DNA from: Dehalococcoidia bacterium
GTDB taxonomy: Bacteria > Chloroflexota > Dehalococcoidia > Tepidiformales > Tepidiformaceae
Reading direction: 5' to 3'
Assembly (NCBI GenBank): GCA_009839725.1
Contig: VXPF01000136.1
Location: forward strand, 1 to 48,368
Length of the DNA: 48,368 bases
Shown: positions 5,430 through 13,492 of the stretch, piece by piece
Layout of the letters: each line of letters starts with the position of its first letter
How positions within the stretch are numbered: position 1 is the first letter of the stretch
The notes under the pieces: generated by a model
What the model was told of the DNA's origin: nothing
Databases searched by the model: none
The model's input: only the letters and a program-made list of their open reading frames with translations
Program-made: the position numbers and the translations under genes

Positions 5430-7840
5430 GTGCGCAGGGTAGCGCCAAGGTCCTGTTCGAGCCGGCGGAGCAGTCCCTGCTCAATGCGCACTACGTCCTT
5501 CTCGCCAAGCGTGCGATCGTCGGCGCGGAAACGGAGGGCGATGGCGAGCGACTTCTGGCCGGCGGGGACGCCCTCGCCCCGGTACTCGTCGAAGACATCG
5601 GCGCTGATGCGGACGCCGCGGGCGCGGTGCGTCCGTATGACCTCGAGAGTGGCGGAGGCAGGGGTGTCGGCCGGTACGAGGAGGGCGAGGTCGCGGCGCG
5701 CCTCGGGGTAGCGGCTGGGGGGCGCGTAGGCAGGCCGCTCGGGGATGGCGCGGGTCAGGGGCTCGAACCAGAGCTCGAAGAGGAACACGGGCTCCTCGAT
5801 GTCGAAGGTGGCGGCCACGTCGGGGTGAACCTGGGCGACGAGGCCGACCGTCTCCTCGCCGACAGAGATGGCGGCGGTGTGTCCGGGAAGCAGCGCGTAC
5901 TCCTCCACGGGGGTGAACGCCGCGGCCACGCCGAGGTCGTCGAGGAGGGCCTCGACCGCGCCCTTCGCATCGAAGTAGTCGAGGCGCTCGGGGCCGGGGC
6001 GCTCCCAGCGCTCGAGGCGCTGGCCGCCGAGGACGGCGCAGAGGACGGGGCGCTCGTGGGGGAGGTCGGCTTCGGTGGGGAGGTACTCGACGCCGACCTC
6101 GAAGAAGCGCATGGCGGCGTCTTCGTGGTGGCGGTTGCCGGCGTAGGCGGCGAGCACCGAGCCCCGCAGCGAGGTGCGGAGGTAGGTGTGCTGCGAAGCC
6201 ACGGGGTTGGTGGCGGCAAGGGGACCGGCGCGATCCGCGTCGTCGGGGGAGACGACGCGGGAGAGGATCTCGCCGGAGGTGAGGGTGTAGCTCAGGACTT
6301 CCTGGAAGCCGAGCCCGGCGGCGAGCGCGCGGGATCGTTCGCGGACGCGCTCGAGGGGGCGGGGCTGGGCCTCGGGGAGGGAGCCGCGGAGAACCGTGGT
6401 CGGCAGCTTCTCGTAGCCGTAGACGCGAATCAGTTCCTCGATGACGTCATCGGGAAGATCGACATCGGGGCGCCAGAAGGGGGGCGTGACCTCGAAGGCG
6501 TCGCCGCTCTCCGTGACTTCGAAGCCGAGGGCCGTGAGGATACGGCGCACCTCGGCAGCCTCGATGGGGATGCCGAGCACCTGTTCGATGCGCGCCGCGG
6601 GAAGGGTAATGCGGGGGCTGGCGAGGGGTGTGGGGAAGGCGTCGACGAGGCCGGCGGCGGGACGCCCGCCCGCAACCTGCTCGAGCAGGTGGAGGGCGCG
6701 CGCCTGGGCGTACGAGGCGAGGTCGGGGCCGATGCCCTTCTCGAACCGGAGGGAAGCCTCGCTGCGTAGCCGGAGCTGGGTCGACGTGCGGCGGATGGAT
6801 CCGGGATCGAAGTTCGCGACCTCGAGGAGGACCGTCTTCGTCGACTCGGAGACCTCGCTGTTGCCGCCGCCCATGATGCCGGCGACGGCCACCGGTCCCT
6901 CGCCATCGCAGATCATGAGCATGTCGGGGTCGAGGTCGCGCTCGACCTCGTCGAGCGTGGTGAGCGTTTCGCCGGCTCGGGCGCGGCGGGGGCGAATTTC
7001 GGCGCCCCGGACGAGGTCGTAGTCGAAGGCGTGGAGGGGCTGGCCCGTCTCCAGCATCACGTAGTTCGTGATGTCGACGACGTTGTTGATGGGCCGCATG
7101 CCGGCGCGGATGAGCCGCTGCTGCATCCAGGGCGGGGAGGGGCCCAGCTCGATACCCTCGACAATGCTGGCGGTGAAGCGCCGACAGAGGTCGGGCGCCT
7201 CGATCGTGACGGAGACGAAGTCGGCGGCCTGCCGCTCGGACTCCGTGTACGAGCGATCGGGTTCGCGCAGCGGCTTACCGGTGACGGCAGCCACCTCGCG
7301 GGCGAAGCCGAGGATGCCGAGGAGATCGGCGCGGTTGGCCCAGGTCGAGACATCGAAAACCACGTCGCCGATGGCGTCGACGAGGGGGGCGCCGATTGCG
7401 GAGTCCTCGGGCAGCACGAGGATGCCCTCGTGGTCATCGCTCAGGCCGAGCTCCTTCTCGCTGAGGACCATGCCGGCGGAGTCCACGCCGCGGATCGCGC
7501 GCAGCTTCAGCTTCGAGAGCTTTCCGGAGTGGCCATCGACGAGCATCGCGCCTTCCGTGGCGAAGGCGACTCGCTGCCCGGCGGCCACGTTGGGTGCGCC
7601 ACACACGACGGTCTTCGGTCCTTCGCCCACGTTCACCGTCGCGAGCACGAGGCGGTCGGCGTTGGGGTGGGGGTCCACCGCGAGCACTTCGGCCACCCGC
7701 ACGAGCTCGGGATCCCACTGTTCGCCGATGACCTCCCAGCCCTCGACCTCGGCAATAGCATCGGTGACACGCTTCGCGAACTCCGCGGGCGGGAGATCAA
7801 CATCGACGTAGTCGCGCAGCCAGGAGAGCGGAAGTTTCAC
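5426..7840 (-). CDS. pheT: Phenylalanine-tRNA ligase beta subunit
   Basis: 804 aa, the full length of bacterial PheT. GTG start, 3 nt after the pheS stop. The N-terminus MKLPLSWLRDYVD is diagnostic. Domains in order: EMAP/tRNA-binding OB fold (about 40-150, with the VVCGAPNVAAGQ segment), B3/B4 editing domain (about 200-380, including NNVVDITNYVMLETGQPLHAFD), B5 (about 400-475), the catalytic-like core (about 480-690) and the C-terminal anticodon-binding FDX-ACB domain (about 705-804, starting SRYPEARRDLALLV). Known: forms an alpha2-beta2 enzyme with PheS, which charges tRNA-Phe and hydrolyses mischarged Tyr. No oddities were seen. Confidence 0.97.
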   Translation of the reverse strand: MKLPLSWLRDYVDVDLPPAEFAKRVTDAIAEVEGWEVIGEQWDPELVRVAEVLAVDPHPNADRLVLATVNVGEGPKTVVCGAPNVAAGQRVAFATEGAMLVDGHSGKLSKLKLRAIRGVDSAGMVLSEKELGLSDDHEGILVLPEDSAIGAPLVDAIGDVVFDVSTWANRADLLGILGFAREVAAVTGKPLREPDRSYTESERQAADFVSVTIEAPDLCRRFTASIVEGIELGPSPPWMQQRLIRAGMRPINNVVDITNYVMLETGQPLHAFDYDLVRGAEIRPRRARAGETLTTLDEVERDLDPDMLMICDGEGPVAVAGIMGGGNSEVSESTKTVLLEVANFDPGSIRRTSTQLRLRSEASLRFEKGIGPDLASYAQARALHLLEQVAGGRPAAGLVDAFPTPLASPRITLPAARIEQVLGIPIEAAEVRRILTALGFEVTESGDAFEVTPPFWRPDVDLPDDVIEELIRVYGYEKLPTTVLRGSLPEAQPRPLERVRERSRALAAGLGFQEVLSYTLTSGEILSRVVSPDDADRAGPLAATNPVASQHTYLRTSLRGSVLAAYAGNRHHEDAAMRFFEVGVEYLPTEADLPHERPVLCAVLGGQRLERWERPGPERLDYFDAKGAVEALLDDLGVAAAFTPVEEYALLPGHTAAISVGEETVGLVAQVHPDVAATFDIEEPVFLFELWFEPLTRAIPERPAYAPPSRYPEARRDLALLVPADTPASATLEVIRTHRARGVRISADVFDEYRGEGVPAGQKSLAIALRFRADDRTLGEKDVVRIEQGLLRRLEQDLGATLRT

Positions 7841-7843
7841 AGG

Positions 7844-8905
7844 CTAGAACTGCCTCAGGAAGCGCAGATCGTTCTGGTAGAAGTGGCGGATGTCCTCGAT
7901 GCCCCAGCGAAGCATTGCGACCCGCTCGATGCCGACGCCGAAGGCGAAACCGGTGTGCCTGGAGGAGTCGTAGCCGGCGTTCTCGATGATCTCGGGGTGG
8001 ACCATTCCGGCGCCGAGGATCTCGATCCAGCCGGTGCCGTGGCAAGTGCGACAGTCGTCCCCGCCGGCGCGGCAGAGGAAGCAGTCGATGGCCATCTCGA
8101 CGCCGGGCTCGACGAAGGGGAAATAGCTGTGGTGGAAGATGATCTGGCGGTCCGCGCCGAAGAGGCGGCGGGCGAAGGCGTAGAGCGTACCCTTCAGGTC
8201 GCTCATGCGGACGCCCTCGTCGACCGCGAGGCCCTCGATCTGCGTGAGCATCCACTCGTGCGTGGCGTCGGTCGCCTCCTGCCGGTAGCACTTTCCGGGG
8301 ACGATGACGCGCACGGGCGGCTCGGTCTGCTCCATCACGCGGATCTGGTTCGGGGAGGTGTGCGTGCGGAGCAGCATCTTGCGCTCGCCGTCGATGAGGG
8401 TGTCGATCCAGATGGTGTCCCACATGTCACGGGCGGGGTGGTCTTCGGGGATGCGGACGGCGTCGAAGTTGTAGCGCGCCCACTCGACCTCGGGTCCCTC
8501 GAAGACGCGGAATCCCATCTCCGCGAAGGCGTCGATGCAGTCGTTCATCGTCTGTGTGACGGGGTGGAGGCGTCCCAGCGACTGGGGCCGGCCGGGGAGG
8601 GTGACGTCGAGGGCGGCGTCGGCGGAGAGCGTTGCGAGGGCGTCGGCGCGCGCGGCCTCGCGGCGCGCTTCGAGCTCCCCCTCAAGTGTCGACTTGAGCG
8701 CGTTCAGCGACTTGCCAAGGGAGGCGCGCTGGTCGGGCGGGGCGTCCTTGAGGGAGCGCAACCGGAGCGTGAGGCGGCCATCCTTGCGGCCGAGCCAGTC
8801 GGCGCGCCAGGCCTCGCGCCCGGCCTCGTCGTCCGCCTGCGCGAGCGCTTCCAGCGCCTCCGCGCGGAGCGCATCAACCTCCGCTTCGATCGTGGACATC
8901 GGCAC
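7844..8905 (-). CDS. pheS: Phenylalanine-tRNA ligase alpha subunit with a cysteine-rich insert
   Basis: 353 aa from the GTG at 8905; an ATG at 8899 gives 351 aa. Seen: N-terminal coiled coil (about 1-95), then the class II synthetase core with GRPQSLGRLHPVTQTMND, motif 2 region RTHTSPNQIRVME and motif 3 GFAFGVGIERVAMLRWGI. Between motifs 2 and 3 are two CxxC pairs (C275/C278 and C285/C288), followed by GTGWIEILGAGMVHP. This zinc-knuckle-like insert is found in a subset of bacterial PheS proteins. Known: catalytic subunit of phenylalanyl-tRNA synthetase. First gene of the operon. TATAAT lies just upstream with no Shine-Dalgarno sequence. Confidence 0.97.
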   Translation of the reverse strand: MPMSTIEAEVDALRAEALEALAQADDEAGREAWRADWLGRKDGRLTLRLRSLKDAPPDQRASLGKSLNALKSTLEGELEARREAARADALATLSADAALDVTLPGRPQSLGRLHPVTQTMNDCIDAFAEMGFRVFEGPEVEWARYNFDAVRIPEDHPARDMWDTIWIDTLIDGERKMLLRTHTSPNQIRVMEQTEPPVRVIVPGKCYRQEATDATHEWMLTQIEGLAVDEGVRMSDLKGTLYAFARRLFGADRQIIFHHSYFPFVEPGVEMAIDCFLCRAGGDDCRTCHGTGWIEILGAGMVHPEIIENAGYDSSRHTGFAFGVGIERVAMLRWGIEDIRHFYQNDLRFLRQF

Positions 8906-8910
8906 CAGGA

Positions 8911-8916
8911 ATTATA
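8911..8916 (-). promoter_or_regulatory. Consensus -10 hexamer TATAAT upstream of pheS
   Basis: Minus strand TATAAT ends 5 nt before the GTG at 8905 and 11 nt before the ATG at 8899. Transcription would begin at or within a few nt of the start codon. No good -35 box is visible at 16-18 nt. Confidence 0.5.
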
Positions 8917-9055
8917 GGTAGGGCCGGGTGACAGGCGAGCGGAGAGGCCGGAGCGGCCAAATCGCAAAGGTCGGGTGAAGGGTTCGGGGCATCTTTACCT
9001 TTGCCGTCTGGTGCGCGGAGGAGGCCGCCCTAGACTGCCGATTGAAGGGGAGTCG

Positions 9056-9106
9056 ATGCACATTCCAGTGTTCCCTCGCAGATTCCGGGCGGGCGAAGGA
9101 CAATAG
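9056..9106 (+). CDS. Possible 16-residue leader peptide ahead of the Moco protein gene
   Basis: A 16-codon reading frame (MHIPVFPRRFRAGEGQ) begins with ATG preceded by AAGGGGAG at about 5 nt. It ends in a TAG that runs into the Shine-Dalgarno sequence (AGGGGG) of the next gene, whose ATG is 10 nt further on. A TAGACT hexamer at 9031-9036 could be its -10 box. The arrangement fits translational coupling or a regulatory leader. The peptide is basic and has no run of a single amino acid that would suggest attenuation. Too short to be certain. Confidence 0.25.
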   Translation: MHIPVFPRRFRAGEGQ

Positions 9107-9115
9107 GGGGCGGCA

Positions 9116-10990
9116 ATGGTTCACACACTGCTGCAACAACTTCGCACATCGTGGCCGGGCGCCCTCGCCGGACTGGTGGCGATCGCGTTGGGCCTGGCGG
9201 TCGCGGAACTCGCCGCTCGCCTCGTCGACGGCGCCTCGCTGATCGTCGCGATCGGCAACATCGTGATCGACAACTCGCCCGAGCAGGTTACGAAGTGGGC
9301 GATCGACACCTTCGGCTCCAAGGACAAGCCGCTGCTCATCGCGGGCATCACGGTCGTCACCCTTGGCGTCGGAACAGGAGCAGGCGTCCTCTCCGGGCGC
9401 TTCCGCCCGGCGGGTCTGGTCGTCTTCGCGATTCTCGCGGTGGTTGGGGGGCTGGCGGCAGCCGATGACGGGCTGACATCGGACCTGGACGCCGGGATCA
9501 CGGCCGCGGCGGCGGGTCTCGTGGCGATGGCAACACTCCTCTGGCTGCTCATGACGGCGCCCAAGCAGGAAGCGGCACCGGACGACTCGGCCGACGACCC
9601 CGCAACTTCGCCCCAGCGGAGGCGGTTCCTGTACGTGGCGGGGGGCGGACTGGCGGCGGCGGCGATCGCGGTGCCACTGGTGCGGCGGTTCATCGACACC
9701 GGGGCCGACGTCGACGCACAGCGCGCGTCCATCGCCGACCGGTTGCGCAGCTCCTCGCGGGCGAGGGAGGCGGCAGCAACGGCAACCGCGACGCCAACGG
9801 CAGGCGCTACTCCCCAGGCCACGGCCACTGTGACGGCAACCCGGCCCGCGGAAGCAACACCTGAGGCGACGACCGCCCAGGCAACGCCGACCGCGACGGA
9901 GGCGCCAAGCGGCTCCGAGACCGCAACGCCCGAGGCAACGGCAGCGGATGCCGGAGCAGAGCCGACCGCGGAGGCCACACCGGAGCCAACACCCGAGCCC
10001 ACACCGGAGCCGACACCGGAACCCACGCCGGAGCCAACCCCGGAGCCAAGGCGCGGACCGGAGACGGTGCGCGGCATCTCCCCGCTCGTCACGCCGAACA
10101 ACCGGTTCTACAAGATCGACACGGAGCTCAGGGTGCCCCGTATCGACAGCTCCGACTGGAGCCTGAAGATCAAGGGCATGGTGGACCGCGAGCTGGAGTT
10201 CACGTTCGACGACCTCCTCGACATGGGCCTCGAGAGGGAGTCGGTGACGCTCGCGTGCGTCTCCAACGACGTGGGGGGGAACCTGGTCGGAAACGCGTAC
10301 TGGCAGGGCGTCCCCCTGCCCACCCTCTTGCGGGAGGCAGGGGTGCAGGCCGGCGCCACGCAAGTCGTCGGGCGCACTGTCGGGGGCCGTTTCACAGTGG
10401 GCTTCCCCACGGATGTCGCGCTCGACGGGCGGAAGTCGATGGTGGTTCTCGGGATGAACGGGGAGGCCCTGCCGGCGGACCACGGCTTCCCGGCTCGCCT
10501 GATCATCCCCGGGCTCTACGGCTACGTTTCGGCGACGAAGTGGCTGGAGGAGATCGAGCTGGCGGAGTGGGACAGCTTCGACGCGTACTGGGTCGGCCGA
10601 CGCGGGTGGGCGAAGGAGGGGCCGATCAAGCTCCAGTCGCGCATCGACGTGCCCGGGAACGATGACAACGTGAACGCAGGCAATGTGCGGATCGCAGGGG
10701 TGGCCTGGGGGGGGCTGCGGGGCGTGAGCGGCGTCCAGATTCGACCTCACCGGCGCTCCGGCGACGGCCACTCCTCGGACGACACCTGGATCGACGCGCT
10801 CCTGAGCGAGGAGCTCTCGGACAGCAGCTGGCGGCAGTGGGTGGTCGACTGGCCGGCCACCGAAGGCAGCTTCGACCTGGAGGTCCGCGCCATCGACCGG
10901 AGCGGCATGGTGCAAACGGCGGAGCGGAAGGGGAAGAAGCCCGACGGGGCCACGGGCCACCACATCATCCGCGTGAACGTCAGGGCCTAG
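9116..10990 (+). CDS. Multi-spanning molybdopterin oxidoreductase (sulfite oxidase/MsrP family) with internal Tat motif
   Basis: 624 aa, ATG with AGGGGG 5 nt upstream. Domains in order: four hydrophobic segments (about residues 15-37, 72-94, 98-116, 128-146), then a twin-arginine motif R168-R169-R170-F171-L172 followed by a fifth hydrophobic helix (about 173-188). Next is a Thr/Ala/Pro linker with six TPEP repeats (288-311), a Moco-binding domain (about 320-500) and a C-terminal Mo-co dimerisation-like Ig domain (about 520-620). C381 in LACVSNDVGG is the expected molybdenum ligand. Known: an actinobacterial Moco protein of this plan inserts its first helices by Sec and exports the cofactor domain by Tat. 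Inference: the enzyme acts on the outer face of the membrane. Substrate (sulfite, sulfoxide or other) unknown. moeA lies 2.5 kb downstream. Confidence 0.85.
   Translation: MVHTLLQQLRTSWPGALAGLVAIALGLAVAELAARLVDGASLIVAIGNIVIDNSPEQVTKWAIDTFGSKDKPLLIAGITVVTLGVGTGAGVLSGRFRPAGLVVFAILAVVGGLAAADDGLTSDLDAGITAAAAGLVAMATLLWLLMTAPKQEAAPDDSADDPATSPQRRRFLYVAGGGLAAAAIAVPLVRRFIDTGADVDAQRASIADRLRSSSRAREAAATATATPTAGATPQATATVTATRPAEATPEATTAQATPTATEAPSGSETATPEATAADAGAEPTAEATPEPTPEPTPEPTPEPTPEPTPEPRRGPETVRGISPLVTPNNRFYKIDTELRVPRIDSSDWSLKIKGMVDRELEFTFDDLLDMGLERESVTLACVSNDVGGNLVGNAYWQGVPLPTLLREAGVQAGATQVVGRTVGGRFTVGFPTDVALDGRKSMVVLGMNGEALPADHGFPARLIIPGLYGYVSATKWLEEIELAEWDSFDAYWVGRRGWAKEGPIKLQSRIDVPGNDDNVNAGNVRIAGVAWGGLRGVSGVQIRPHRRSGDGHSSDDTWIDALLSEELSDSSWRQWVVDWPATEGSFDLEVRAIDRSGMVQTAERKGKKPDGATGHHIIRVNVRA
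9977..10048 (+). repeat. Six tandem 12-bp units encoding TPEP
   Basis: Six consecutive ACN-CCN-GAR-CCN units encode (TPEP)x6 in the linker between the last transmembrane helix and the Moco domain. Synonymous differences between units suggest the protein repeat is maintained by selection. It probably forms a stiff extended spacer. Confidence 0.9.
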
Positions 10991-11036
10991 GGAGTCGCTC
11001 CTGCCAGGACGGCTCGCCGGGCGCAGGAGGCACAGC

Positions 11037-13166
11037 GTGCAGAGACGCGCCTTCCGGCGAATGGCGTCGGGCATTCTCGTCCTGGGGGTGCTCATTGGCA
11101 TCGCCTGCGGGGGAGGGGAGCCGGGAGGCTCCGGCCCATCGGCGTTGCCCGAGAGCGATGGCGGCACGCCCGCGAGCGGGGAAGCGGCGGAGTCCACCGA
11201 GAGGCAGAGCGATGCCGCGGAGACGGCAGACGGGACCACGCCCCCGCAAGGCCCGGTCGAGAACCCCGCGCCGGAGTTCCCGGCGGGGCTGACGTGGTTC
11301 AACGTGAGCGAGCCGCTCAGCTTCGAGAAGCTGCGGGGCAAGATCGTCCTGCTCGACTTCTGGACGCAGGGCTGCATCAACTGCCAGCACATCATTCCCG
11401 ACCTGGAGCGGCTCGAAGAGGAGTTCGCTGACAGCCTCGTCGTCATCGGCGTGCACACGGGGAAGTACTCGGAGGAGCAGAAGGACTCGGCCGTAGCCGA
11501 GGCGATCGCGCGCTACCAGCGCAAGCACCCGGTGGTCAACGACCCCGACTACGTCGTCTGGCGGCAGTGGGGCGTGCAGGCCTGGCCCACGGTCGTCCTG
11601 ATCGACCCTCGGGGGAGCGTCGTCGGGGGACGGGCGGGGGAAGGGGTCTACGAGGCCTTCCAGCCCGTCATCGCGACCGTCCACGAGCGGTTCACCGCGC
11701 GCGGCCTGATTGATACGACGCCGATCCCGCTCGATCTCGAGGCGACGGTGGCCTCGACCTTCCTCTCGTTCCCCAGCGAAGTGCTGGTGGACGAACGCGG
11801 AAACCGCATCTTCATCGCCGACGCCGGCCACCACCGCATCGTGGTCACGGACCTGGCCGGCCGCGTGATCACGGCCTACGGAGCGGGGATCTCCGGATTC
11901 ACGGACGGCGGACCGACCGAGGCCCGTTTCAACGACCCGCAGGGCCTCGAACTGTCGCCCGACGGGAACACGCTCTGGGTGGCGGACACGCGCAACCACG
12001 CCGTTCGCGCGATCGACCTCGGGACCGGCCAGGTCACGACGATTGCGGGCAACGGCCAGCGAGGGTACGAGCGATTCCCCGGTGGCGACCCCTTGAGCGC
12101 GGCGCTGGCGTCGCCCTGGGACGTCCACCACCACGAGGGCTTCCTGTACATCGCGAACGCGGGCTCTCACCAGATCTGGGTGCTGAACCTGGAGTACTCC
12201 TACCTCGAGGTGTTCGCGGGGACGCGCTACGAGAACATCGACGACGGGCACCGGCTGGACCGGGCCACGCTCGCGCAGCCGAGCGGGCTCAGCGGCGACG
12301 GCACGCACCTCTACTGGGTCGATGCGGAGTCGAGCTCGGTGCGGCGCGTTCCCTTCGAGGGGAAGGGGGACGTGGAGACCCTGATCGGTACGGGCCTGTT
12401 CCGGTGGGGCGACGCCGACGGTCCCGCCGGCGTGGGCTTGATCCAGCACGCACAGGGGCTCGTTCTGGGGGACGGCGTGGTCTACATCGCGGACACCTAC
12501 AACCACAAGGTCCGGGCACTCTCGCTCGCCGATCTGTCCGTGATGACGGTCGCCGGCAGCGGGGAGCGGGCCTGGAGGGACGCGACGGGCGCGGCCGCCG
12601 CCTTCGAGGAGCCGAACGCCCTCGACCTGGCCGGGGGCAAGCTATACCTGGCCGACACCGGCAACCATGCGATCCGGATCATCGATCCGGCCACGGGGGA
12701 GGTGGGGACGCTGGCGCTGACGAACCTGGGGGCGGCGAGCCCCAGGCTTCCGGAAGACGGGGTGCTGCGGGTGCAGCTGCCCACGCAGGTCGTCGCTCCC
12801 GGCGTGAGCACGCTGCGCATCACCGTCCTGTCACCCGAGAGCTACAAGCTGAATGCGGCTGCTCCGTCGCGGCTGGAGCTGGAGTCGAGCAGCGATCGGG
12901 TGGTGCGCCTGAGCGAGACGCTCCTGACGTGGAGCACGGATGAGGGGTCCTTCACGATCCCCGTGCCGATCGAGTTGCGGGAAGGCGAGGCGGAGATCAC
13001 GGGCCGGGGTGTCGTCTATTTCTGCCGAACGGGGGAGGAGGCGCTTTGCCTGATCCAGCAGGTTGAGCTGGTGGTGCCGGTGCGCGTCAGCGCCACGGCG
13101 ACGGCGGGGGAGGTCCTTGTCGAGTACCTGCTGCCGGCCGTGCGGGGCACCTACGAGGGTTCTTGA
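11037..13166 (+). CDS. Exported thioredoxin-like/NHL-repeat protein
   Basis: 709 aa, GTG start with GGAGG 6 nt upstream. The N-terminus has basic residues, a hydrophobic stretch and then Cys in IGIACGGG. This is lipobox-like (the -3 residue is Gly, not Leu), so it may be a lipoprotein. After a low-complexity spacer (30-80) comes a thioredoxin/TlpA-like domain (about 85-225) with the redox motif C113-I-N-C116 in WTQGCINCQH and cis-Pro in AWPTVVLID. Next are five or six NHL beta-propeller repeats (about 235-560; e.g. IFIADAGHHRIVV, LWVADTRNHAVRAID, LYLADTGNHAIRIID). A beta-rich C-terminal domain (about 580-709) resembles a DsbD-type interaction domain. The plan matches NHLRC2-like proteins. Position behind the Moco enzyme suggests thiol delivery outside the membrane; substrate unknown. 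Confidence 0.85.
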   Translation: MQRRAFRRMASGILVLGVLIGIACGGGEPGGSGPSALPESDGGTPASGEAAESTERQSDAAETADGTTPPQGPVENPAPEFPAGLTWFNVSEPLSFEKLRGKIVLLDFWTQGCINCQHIIPDLERLEEEFADSLVVIGVHTGKYSEEQKDSAVAEAIARYQRKHPVVNDPDYVVWRQWGVQAWPTVVLIDPRGSVVGGRAGEGVYEAFQPVIATVHERFTARGLIDTTPIPLDLEATVASTFLSFPSEVLVDERGNRIFIADAGHHRIVVTDLAGRVITAYGAGISGFTDGGPTEARFNDPQGLELSPDGNTLWVADTRNHAVRAIDLGTGQVTTIAGNGQRGYERFPGGDPLSAALASPWDVHHHEGFLYIANAGSHQIWVLNLEYSYLEVFAGTRYENIDDGHRLDRATLAQPSGLSGDGTHLYWVDAESSSVRRVPFEGKGDVETLIGTGLFRWGDADGPAGVGLIQHAQGLVLGDGVVYIADTYNHKVRALSLADLSVMTVAGSGERAWRDATGAAAAFEEPNALDLAGGKLYLADTGNHAIRIIDPATGEVGTLALTNLGAASPRLPEDGVLRVQLPTQVVAPGVSTLRITVLSPESYKLNAAAPSRLELESSSDRVVRLSETLLTWSTDEGSFTIPVPIELREGEAEITGRGVVYFCRTGEEALCLIQQVELVVPVRVSATATAGEVLVEYLLPAVRGTYEGS

Positions 13167-13168
13167 CA

Positions 13169-13183
13169 GCCCCCGAAGGGGGC
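13169..13183 (+). promoter_or_regulatory. Hairpin that covers the Shine-Dalgarno sequence of the RAM-domain gene
   Basis: GCCCCC (13169-13174) pairs perfectly with GGGGGC (13178-13183) across a GAA loop. The right arm contains the G-run that acts as Shine-Dalgarno for the ATG at 13190. The upstream gene stops at 13164-13166, so terminating ribosomes could open the hairpin and couple the two genes. Confidence 0.45.
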
Positions 13184-13189
13184 CGAATC

Positions 13190-13471
13190 ATGGCGGACAC
13201 CTTATTGACCGAGGAGGAGCGCGTGGTTCGAGGCTACGTCCTTATCGAGACTGACGTTGGAAGCGCGAAGGCGGTCGGCGCAGCCGCCGCCTCACTGACC
13301 TACCCGGGCGCGAGCGTGCTCGCGGTCGACACGGTGACGGGACCGTACGACGTCATCGTCCAGCTCGAGGCGGCGGACCTCGACACGCTCGGCACGGCCA
13401 TCACCGACGCGATCCAGACCGTGACCGGCGTGCAGCGCACGACGACCTGCCTGGCGGTGCGCCTCGGCTAG
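13190..13471 (+). CDS. Stand-alone Lrp/AsnC ligand-binding (RAM) domain protein
   Basis: 93 aa. ATG at 13190 with AAGGGGG 8 nt upstream; the in-frame TTG at 13163 overlaps the previous stop and is less likely. After about 14 residues the protein is just a RAM domain: RGYVLIETDVGSAKAVGAA, SVLAVDTVTGPYDVIVQLEA and TVTGVQRTTTCLAV follow the beta-alpha-beta pattern of the AsnC effector domain. No helix-turn-helix is present. Known: single-domain RAM proteins form decamer-like rings and bind amino acids or other small ligands. Their partners are mostly unknown. Probably co-transcribed with the thioredoxin/NHL gene. Confidence 0.8.
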   Translation: MADTLLTEEERVVRGYVLIETDVGSAKAVGAAAASLTYPGASVLAVDTVTGPYDVIVQLEAADLDTLGTAITDAIQTVTGVQRTTTCLAVRLG

Positions 13472-13492
13472 ACCCCCTACCACCCCACGAAC

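Noticed and set aside
5436-5441. TACCCT 6 nt before the small cysteine-protein gene as a leaderless promoter
   Set aside because: It lies within pheT coding sequence, and the GTGA overlap already explains translation.
7031-8917. 628-codon plus-strand frame opposite pheS and pheT
   Set aside because: Shadow of two certain genes; the composition is typical of an antisense frame.
8912-11458. 848-codon open frame on the minus strand opposite the Moco gene
   Set aside because: Low-complexity Arg/Pro/Gly-rich sequence, antisense to a well-supported gene. Long spurious frames are normal at this G+C level.
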